From the NCBI GenBank assembly GCA_034440135.1, contig JAWXBP010000086.1, positions 1 through 40,607 of the forward strand: a stretch of DNA of 40,607 bases, in the 5' to 3' direction. Position 1 is the first letter of the stretch. Every line of letters begins with the position of its first letter. Below are positions 35,717 through 40,607 of this stretch, one piece after another. The translations under genes were made by a program, and so were the position numbers. The notes below the pieces were generated by a model that made no database searches, was not told where the DNA came from, and saw nothing but the letters and a program-made list of their open reading frames with translations. This DNA comes from Planctomycetia bacterium (lineage in GTDB: Bacteria; Planctomycetota; Planctomycetia; Pirellulales; JALHLM01).

Positions 35717-36214
35717 TCAGTCGCCGCGCAGTGGAACCAAGGGCATTATGTATTCGCTCGATAGCTGGCCCTCCACTTCCAGATATGCGAGGCCCCAATC
35801 GGGACGGCCGCAGTCATTTACTCGCATGTCGTGCCAGAATTGGCTGTAGAACGGATGCCCATCAACGAAGCCAGTGCCTTCCCATACCACACGAGTCGTG
35901 AAATCTCCATTCGCACTGCCGCGCATTGCGACTGTTGTCAGGGCGAGCGCCGTACGGCCCTCTGCGGCAAAAACCGGTTTCAACAGCATACGGCAAGCGG
36001 TGACTGCCTCAACTTGCCGCGCAGTGAGTTCGTCGAGCGAGAGGTGGCTGATGGGTGGACTGATATTAATCTCGTCTGTTGGCACCGTCACAGGCGGCGG
36101 ATTGCTCCTGTTGTCAGTGCATCCGGCCAGGCAGCACGCAACCAACATGGCGGCCGTCAGCTGCCGGAGCATTAGCGATAGCGACTTGTGAGTGCAGCGG
36201 ATGAGGCGGGTCAT
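35717..36214 (-). CDS. Lipoprotein of unknown function
   Basis: This 165-residue protein has a lipoprotein signal sequence with hydrophobic core 'LTAAMLVACCLAGC' and lipobox LAGC (lipidated Cys near residue 32, counting from the ATG at 36214). The mature part is polar, with 'VVWEGTGFVDGHPFYSQFW', and holds no recognised motif. The start overlaps the stop of the upstream gene (ATGA at 36211-36214), so the two envelope proteins are co-translated. The 182-bp gap down to the nuclease gene shows no clear site. A role at the membrane together with the next protein is likely; what they do is unknown. Confidence 0.7.
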   Translation of the reverse strand: MTRLIRCTHKSLSLMLRQLTAAMLVACCLAGCTDNRSNPPPVTVPTDEINISPPISHLSLDELTARQVEAVTACRMLLKPVFAAEGRTALALTTVAMRGSANGDFTTRVVWEGTGFVDGHPFYSQFWHDMRVNDCGRPDWGLAYLEVEGQLSSEYIMPLVPLRGD

Positions 36215-36828
36215 TTGTCGGCCTTTGCTGGCTCGATTGGTTTTACAACGAAGACCGTGCTAGTTCCACCGATTGCCGTGTCATACGTCTCGGTGCCCTC
36301 GACTCGATACGCGCCCCGAATCGGCTTGATTCTGTCGCCGTCGGTCCATTCATCAGTGTCAATTCCGCGCAACATGAATGGTTTGCCAACTACTTCTTTT
36401 TGGCGTGTAACGAAGTTTCCTTGCTGGGCTGGACCGGAGCCAATCACGTCAGCGTAAGTTTGCGTGCTAATGGGCGACAGCAGAGCCGATTGCTCGTCGA
36501 TGACCTGCTGCACTACAAGCGACAGATTAAGCACTCCCATTTTGCCCTTTTTGAGTGGTTTGTCATTCCACAAACTGGGCTCAACGTAGAAACTCTTGCG
36601 GGAGACTGCTTTAACTCGGCGTTTGAGTACTCTGAGTCGCTCGGCATATTCCTTGCTGCCTCGATTGCGCAGTGCTTCCGACGTCACGTCTTTGAGCTTC
36701 TGCTTTTCGCCCGCAACATACGCTTGCGTGTGAGCTTCGACACACTCGCGGTAGTCGTCCGGCCATTCGGACGGCTTCATCGACTGAGGCGATATGAGCA
36801 ACATTGCGCAGGCCACTACGGCTAACAT
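36211..36828 (-). CDS. Secreted protein of unknown function
   Basis: This 205-residue protein has an N-terminal signal peptide (MLAVVACAMLLISPQS). It has a helical, charged first half (about 25-80, 'KQKLKDVTSEALRNRGSKEYAERLRVLKRRVKAVSRKSF') and a beta-rich second half (about 90-200, 'GVLNLSLVVQQVIDEQ', 'DEWTDGDRIKPIRGAYRVEG', 'STVFVVKPIEP'). No family is recognised. It is the first gene of a two-gene unit with the lipoprotein. Its base composition differs from the backbone genes, in line with acquisition as cargo. Confidence 0.7.
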   Translation of the reverse strand: MLAVVACAMLLISPQSMKPSEWPDDYRECVEAHTQAYVAGEKQKLKDVTSEALRNRGSKEYAERLRVLKRRVKAVSRKSFYVEPSLWNDKPLKKGKMGVLNLSLVVQQVIDEQSALLSPISTQTYADVIGSGPAQQGNFVTRQKEVVGKPFMLRGIDTDEWTDGDRIKPIRGAYRVEGTETYDTAIGGTSTVFVVKPIEPAKADK

Positions 36829-36920
36829 GGCTTCTCCGTTCCGATAAGAGTTCCGAACATTCTGCGCTAATTCGCTGGCTGCGGCAAGGGAACGGTGAGA
36901 AACTAAAGTGTCTTAATCAA

Positions 36921-37544
36921 TCATTCGGCCGCCGCAATGTCGGTGCCGTCAATCCAACGTCGCCATTGATTGTCCTGAGGAAACTCTGCGCCGCATGCCT
37001 CAACGCAAAGGCCAACTACTTCTTCGCCAGGAAGCGTGCGCAATCCGTCACTATTTGGACGTGATTCGAGCAGCGCGTCCTTTACAGCATCAATGGCAGA
37101 TGCAATTCCATCAGTCTGAACAACTTCAGACGTCTTCTTACGTGCTTCTTGAACGAGTCTATTCACGTCTGGCATATGTGGTACGCTCCAGCGATCCTTT
37201 GGGTTCCATGAACTTGTGGTTAACCCAAGATGGACTCGCGCCGCGAACAGAATTTCAATCCAATCGTCACGAAACTCGGCATTGTCGGTGCTGTAACGAA
37301 TGTCGGACACTACGGCTCCTGCAAAGAGAACCAAGAGTCGACTTTTCACCACGGACGACTGTAGTAGTTCCGCACTTGTTGGAGGCGTCGCAAACATCCG
37401 AGGGTCTGACCCGAGTCCGCCAACGATCCTAATCTGAATCATTTCTAGTAGCGGTCCCCAACCCACGAACCATTGCATTGCACTGTGCCCCGCCTCATGG
37501 GTTGCTAGCCGTTCCGGATTGTCGTTCACTTGAATCGCTGTCAT
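36921..37544 (-). CDS. Free-standing M41 (FtsH-peptidase)-like zinc protein
   Basis: This 207-residue soluble protein opens with the zinc motif 'ATHEAGHSAMQWFVG' (H16, E17, H20), the HEAGH form typical of the M41 peptidase domain of FtsH. The later segment 'LVLFAGAVVSDIRYSTDNAEFRDDWIEILFAARVHLGL' matches the FtsH stretch 'LAGR.AEE...G...ND...AT..AR.MV...GM' and offers D93/D94 as the third zinc ligand. No AAA ATPase or membrane domain is present, so it would act on its own or with a host partner. It is a single gene in the cargo region; its substrate is unknown. It could also be a catalytically idle relative. Confidence 0.75.
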   Translation of the reverse strand: MTAIQVNDNPERLATHEAGHSAMQWFVGWGPLLEMIQIRIVGGLGSDPRMFATPPTSAELLQSSVVKSRLLVLFAGAVVSDIRYSTDNAEFRDDWIEILFAARVHLGLTTSSWNPKDRWSVPHMPDVNRLVQEARKKTSEVVQTDGIASAIDAVKDALLESRPNSDGLRTLPGEEVVGLCVEACGAEFPQDNQWRRWIDGTDIAAAE

Positions 37545-37626
37545 AAGGAACGCCTGAATCCTGGTTTAGTTTGCTTGCCGACCACAATTGCACCGCAATA
37601 TGCTCTCTGCACCGCCCAAAACCAAA

Positions 37627-37658
37627 GACTTATAACATGGTGGAAGAATGTTTGCAAA
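37627..37658 (+). repeat. 32-bp direct repeat, left copy (HNH cassette boundary)
   Basis: GACTTATAACATGGTG with GTTTGCAAA at its end matches 38950-38981 at 26 of 32 positions. GTTTGCAAAC here is itself a palindrome. It lies in the divergent gap upstream of the HNH gene and may contain its promoter (TATAAC) or be a recombination footprint. Confidence 0.55.
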
Positions 37659-37723
37659 CATTGGTCAGATGCCAATAGATTCCTCTCAGAATGGCTTTGG
37701 AAAAAACCAGGGGAGCACAAAAC

Positions 37724-38458
37724 ATGCAATTGCGAAAGGAGGACGAGCATCGGCTCGCATTACTCGCGGCATTGCTGCACATTGGTGGCAGTGGCACGAA
37801 GAAGGAAGTGCTCGACGCGGTTGCGGATCTTGAACTCATGAAGTTGACCAACCGACAGAAAGAACTAAAGCACAATCGCCCAGAAGTCGTATGGCGCAAT
37901 GAACTTGCGTACACAAAGCATCACCTTTCGCTGGAAGGATGTTGTGCAAAGGGAACGCGGAACCTATGGGCTATCACTGACAGTGGCCGCGAGTATGCAA
38001 TGCATCTTGCAGCTGGCGCGATCAACAGCAGCGACGGTCGGCATGTGCGGTTGAAAGATGCGGCGGCCGTCGTTCAAGTGAATCTTTACTCGTCAGCCAA
38101 TATTGAGAAGATGCCGCTGAGTTCCGTTGCGATCGAGGGCGAACACAAGTTGGTGTGGACGGTCACTTACGAGCGCAATCAGCAATTACGCGCCGCTGCA
38201 ATTCGAATTCATGGCGTGAATTGCATGGCATGTGGTTTTTCTTTCAGCGTTGCGTATGGCCAACTCGGAGAAGGGTATATCGAAGTTCATCATTTGAACC
38301 CGATTAGCCAGCTTGAATCCCCCAGACAGGTTGACGCAGCGACTGATTTGGTCGTGCTTTGTGCGAATTGTCATTCAATGGCACACCGGCGAAAGGGAAG
38401 ACCGTATTCATTGGACGAGCTTCGAGAGTCCTTGGCTCAAAGCAGATTGGCCGAATGA
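37724..38458 (+). CDS. wHTH-HNH endonuclease
   Basis: This protein has 244 residues. The ATG at 37724 has GGGGAG 8 bases upstream and is preferred over 37691. The N-terminal part (about 1-95) resembles the winged-helix domain found in front of restriction nucleases ('ALLAALLHIGGSGTKKEVLDAVAD', 'LEGCCAKGTRNLWAITDSGREYA'). The C-terminal HNH domain (about 160-235) has CMACGF, 'GYIEVHHLNPISQL' with H189/H190, and 'TDLVVLCANCHSMAHR', giving a four-cysteine zinc site around the HHxN catalytic motif. Similar wHTH-HNH proteins act as restriction or modification-dependent nucleases. No methyltransferase is encoded nearby. As cargo of an integrated element, a defence role is plausible. Confidence 0.85.
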   Translation: MQLRKEDEHRLALLAALLHIGGSGTKKEVLDAVADLELMKLTNRQKELKHNRPEVVWRNELAYTKHHLSLEGCCAKGTRNLWAITDSGREYAMHLAAGAINSSDGRHVRLKDAAAVVQVNLYSSANIEKMPLSSVAIEGEHKLVWTVTYERNQQLRAAAIRIHGVNCMACGFSFSVAYGQLGEGYIEVHHLNPISQLESPRQVDAATDLVVLCANCHSMAHRRKGRPYSLDELRESLAQSRLAE

Positions 38459-38462
38459 CTGG

Positions 38463-38669
38463 CTATAATCGCAAATCTTCATAGAGCCTCAATCGCCGCA
38501 CCGCCTCGCGATACATCCGCGCAAGGTCGGCTCGATCAAACTCGCCGCGTAGCTGCGTCAGTTGCTCTACCAGTAGCGCCGGAGGATCTGACGATTCTTG
38601 GCATCGGGCGATGATGGCTTCGAGCGGGTCGCGTACGTCGCGGTTGCGTTGGTCAACAGTCAAACTCAT
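38463..38669 (-). CDS. Small helical protein
   Basis: This 68-residue, soluble, charged, all-helical protein ('DPLEAIIARCQESSDPPALLVEQLTQLRG', 'ADLARMYREAVRRLRLYEDL') is convergent with the HNH gene, 4 bp from its stop codon. Its start overlaps the stop of the next upstream gene (ATGA at 38666-38669), so the two small proteins are coupled. No family is known to me. A two-gene small module is compatible with a regulator or toxin-antitoxin-like pair, but no motif supports that. Confidence 0.6.
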   Translation of the reverse strand: MSLTVDQRNRDVRDPLEAIIARCQESSDPPALLVEQLTQLRGEFDRADLARMYREAVRRLRLYEDLRL

Positions 38670-38893
38670 AAGCCCAGTTGCCGCTGATCGTCACTCTGTT
38701 TTAGCTCCACTTCAATTTCTTGCTTGAAGTTTTGCAACAGTCGAACGAGATCGTCGATCGCCGTGTAGTGGACAAGCAACCGTTGAGGACCGGAATCGGG
38801 CATGGTCTGGAGCATCACGACGTATTCGGGCCGCGTCGGATCGAGCCGCGACTCGATGTTCATTTGCTGCTTTCGAAGCGATTCGTCGTCCAT
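38666..38893 (-). CDS. Small protein coupled to the gene at 38463
   Basis: This 75-residue protein starts at ATG 38893 (MDDESLRKQQMNIESRL). The frame extends further upstream to 38980, but that part is not convincing. It contains 'EYVVMLQTMPDSGPQRLLVHYTAIDDLVRLLQNFKQEI', a strand-strand-helix pattern. No family is recognised. It shares an ATGA overlap with the following gene and is the rightmost gene of element 1. Confidence 0.6.
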   Translation of the reverse strand: MDDESLRKQQMNIESRLDPTRPEYVVMLQTMPDSGPQRLLVHYTAIDDLVRLLQNFKQEIEVELKQSDDQRQLGL

Positions 38894-38949
38894 TGGGCCA
38901 TGCTCCAGGAATGTACCGCGGTACGCCCTCCGTACCGCTATCGAATAAG

Positions 38950-38981
38950 GACTTATAACACGGTGCGAGCTGGTTTGCAAA
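38950..38981 (+). repeat. 32-bp direct repeat, right copy
   Basis: GACTTATAACACGGTG ending in GTTTGCAAA matches 37627-37658 at 26 of 32 positions, in the same orientation. It lies 70 bp left of the second att site. It could be an integrase arm site, a promoter or the trace of a cassette insertion. Confidence 0.55.
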
Positions 38982-39051
38982 AGGCGCTGATGTTGATAAA
39001 ATGCTTGAAATCAAGGTTCTTTCAGAGTTTTCGGCGCTCGTCAGAGTCTCC

Positions 39052-39155
<104 letters not shown>

Positions 39156-39171
39156 AAAACGACCGTGAATC

Positions 39172-39189
39172 AGTAGTACATGTACTACT
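39172..39189. promoter_or_regulatory. Perfect 18-bp palindrome upstream of integrase 2
   Basis: AGTAGTACATGTACTACT is self-complementary and ends 25 bp before the integrase ATG, exactly as at 24037-24054. Both share the core GTACATGTAC, while the outer four bases on each side differ and have changed together so that pairing is kept. It is probably an operator or hairpin. Confidence 0.7.
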
Positions 39190-39214
39190 TTGCGGTCCGA
39201 CGGAGTATGCACCC

Positions 39215-40405
39215 ATGCCGAAATCGTTCTCGCCGCCGAAATATCGGCACTTCAAGCCCCGCAATCTCGCGGTGGTCCGCATCAATGGGCGCGACCACTA
39301 CCTGGGGATGTACGACTCTCCCGAATCTTGGGAGCGTTACCACCGATTGCTGGCCGATCGAGCGCGCATCGGTACAGCGGTTCCATGCTCAGCGGACAAG
39401 CCTGACGAAGTGACCGTTACCGAGCTGGCGGCGCGGTTTTTCCGCCATGCCGAGACCTATTATCGCCGCTCGGATGGATCACCAACCCACGAAGTCAACA
39501 ACATCCGTCAGGCTCTCCGAGTCCTGCGCGAGCTTTTTGGCTCGACGAACGCCAACGACTTCGGGCCGCTCAAGCTGCAAGCCGTCCGACAGGCGATGAT
39601 TGAGCGCGGCTGGAGCCGGGGGAATATCAATCGAGCGGTGCGACGCGTCGTGCTCTGTTTTCAATGGGCGTGCCAGCACGAATTCGTCAAACCCAACATC
39701 TATCACGGACTAAAGTGCGTGAAAGGACTTCAAAAGGGACGTTCGGACGCAAAGGAAACGGGTGATGTAAAGCCCGTACCCGACGTCGACGTCGACGCCG
39801 TGTTGCCGCTCGTGCGCCCGCAAGTGGCAGCGATGATTCGTTTACAACGACTCACCGGCGCACGTCCTGGGGAAGTGCTGGCAATGCGCGGTACGGAGTT
39901 GGACCGTTCGGGGACGGTCTGGGTCTTTCGACCAGTTCAGCATAAGAATGCCTGGCGTGGGCACGCACGGGAAATTTATCTCGGTCCTCAGGCGCAAGAG
40001 ATCGTTCGTGCGTTTCTTAAAGGGGACGCCAATACCTATTTGTTTTCCCCGGCCGAAGCCGAAGTGCAGCGTGACGCGGAACGCCGAGCGGCCAGAGACG
40101 CCAGGCAGCGCGGCCGGACACCAAGTCAATTGGCGCGGAAACCAAAGGCGAATCCTAAGCGGCAGCCCGCGGACCACTACACAGTTCCGAGCTACGCTAA
40201 AGCGATTGCTCGGGCGTGTAAGAAAGCAACAGTTCCGCACTGGCATCCGCACCAACTTCGACATGCCGCGGCGACGGAGTACAAGCGGCTTTTCGGCACT
40301 GAGGTCGCCCGGGTGATCTTGGGACATCGATCGGTGTCAATGACGGAGCATTACGCAGAAACTGATGCCGCTCGCGCAATCAAGGTTGTCATGACAATCG
40401 GCTAG
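39215..40405 (+). CDS. Tyrosine recombinase / integrase of element 2
   Basis: This 396-residue protein is homologous over its whole length to the integrase at 24080, and visibly diverged from it. The catalytic set is R217 (TGARPGE), H346 and R349 (HPHQLRHAAAT), H371 (ILGHRS) and nucleophile Y380 (TEHYAE). The N-terminal 'NLAVVRINGRDHYLGMYDSPESWERY' and the core-binding 'YYRRSDGSPTHEVNNIRQALRVLRELFGS' are shared with the first enzyme. The ATG at 39215 (MPKSFSPPKYRH) is fixed by that alignment. It should recognise the same tRNA-Asn att core, since its own att repeat is nearly identical, but its regulatory palindrome differs. Confidence 0.95.
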   Translation: MPKSFSPPKYRHFKPRNLAVVRINGRDHYLGMYDSPESWERYHRLLADRARIGTAVPCSADKPDEVTVTELAARFFRHAETYYRRSDGSPTHEVNNIRQALRVLRELFGSTNANDFGPLKLQAVRQAMIERGWSRGNINRAVRRVVLCFQWACQHEFVKPNIYHGLKCVKGLQKGRSDAKETGDVKPVPDVDVDAVLPLVRPQVAAMIRLQRLTGARPGEVLAMRGTELDRSGTVWVFRPVQHKNAWRGHAREIYLGPQAQEIVRAFLKGDANTYLFSPAEAEVQRDAERRAARDARQRGRTPSQLARKPKANPKRQPADHYTVPSYAKAIARACKKATVPHWHPHQLRHAAATEYKRLFGTEVARVILGHRSVSMTEHYAETDAARAIKVVMTIG

Positions 40406-40430
40406 AATCACCAGAAGGGAGTGCAAACTC

Positions 40431-40556
40431 ATGGAACGATACCAACAACTAATGCTTGAAGCGAAACGGTGCATTTGGTTGGCAAGGCAGAATTGTAAAC
40501 GGCGCTCGAAGAGTGCAGCGCTTGGCGGGTTACCGATGGTCGGTCGAAAAGTGTAG
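40431..40556 (+). CDS. Possible small basic protein after integrase 2
   Basis: This 41-residue frame starts at ATG 40431, with a good GGGAG ribosome site 8-9 bases upstream, and begins 25 bp after the integrase stop. The sequence is basic (MERYQQLMLEAKRCIWLARQ, then KRRSKSAALGG). It has no counterpart directly behind integrase 1 and no family is known to me. It may be real because of its ribosome site, but it is very short. Confidence 0.35.
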   Translation: MERYQQLMLEAKRCIWLARQNCKRRSKSAALGGLPMVGRKV

Positions 40557-40607
40557 TGCTCATTTTCCCTTCCGCGGATTCGTGACCGAGACTTGCGACG
40601 GCAAGAC

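Overview
The window is chromosomal DNA of a planctomycete, most likely of the Pirellulales type. The evidence is: several exported proteins start with the planctomycete LEPR-type leader (LESLERRRVMA, VERLETRWLFS); two surface proteins end in type I dockerin pairs (IADLNAVRNNFG); an integrated element carries a DUF1580 protein; and there are a FloA-like flotillin, a PQQ-type sugar dehydrogenase, a formylglycine-generating enzyme and GC-rich intergenic hairpin repeats. No rRNA and no CRISPR array is present.

Positions 1-23.6 kb are chromosomal backbone. In order they hold: an exported protein (-); an ECF sigma factor with a membrane-anchored partner (+); a Gly-rich exported protein with an STN-like tail (+); a 1,789-residue surface protein (-) built from two SdrD-like plus seven-bladed-propeller modules around an autotransporter-like repeat block; a matrixin metalloprotease with dockerin (+); a DUF971 protein (+); a hybrid histidine kinase (+) followed in frame by the truncated C-terminal half of an STM4011-type radical SAM protein; a single-domain response regulator (-); a sugar dehydrogenase (+); a protein with two tandem STN-like modules (+); FloA (-); and an FGE-like enzyme (-). 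Three copies of a 65-bp palindromic element, a 139-bp inverted repeat and an inverted pair of about 50-bp repeats lie between these genes.

From a tRNA-Asn(GTT) gene at 23887-23959 onward the window is mobile DNA. A 104-bp sequence that starts in the tRNA anticodon loop and runs past its 3' end recurs at 39052-39155 with one mismatch. Each copy is followed by an 18-bp perfect palindrome and then, 25 bp later, by a tyrosine integrase gene. This is the layout of two related elements inserted in tandem in one tRNA gene. Element 1 is complete (about 15.1 kb, 23918-39051); element 2 runs off the window.

Element 1 looks like a phage satellite or a reduced prophage. It has an integrase, a DUF1580 DNA-binding protein, a P4-type primase-helicase with iteron-like CGGAACC repeats just downstream (a candidate origin), a P27-type small terminase, an HK97-type portal and an HK97-type prohead protease. 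I find no large terminase, major capsid or tail genes. Only a 64-residue protein resembling a capsid delta (scaffold) region stands where the capsid gene should be. Its right arm is visibly more AT-rich and carries cargo: a 578-residue protein with a PD-(D/E)XK nuclease motif, a lipoprotein and a secreted protein in one operon, a free-standing M41 (FtsH-peptidase)-like protein, and a wHTH-HNH nuclease with two small genes in a cassette bounded by 32-bp direct repeats. Replication, packaging-redirection and nuclease or defence functions together suggest an element that depends on a helper phage and may interfere with others. That is inference and has not been shown.
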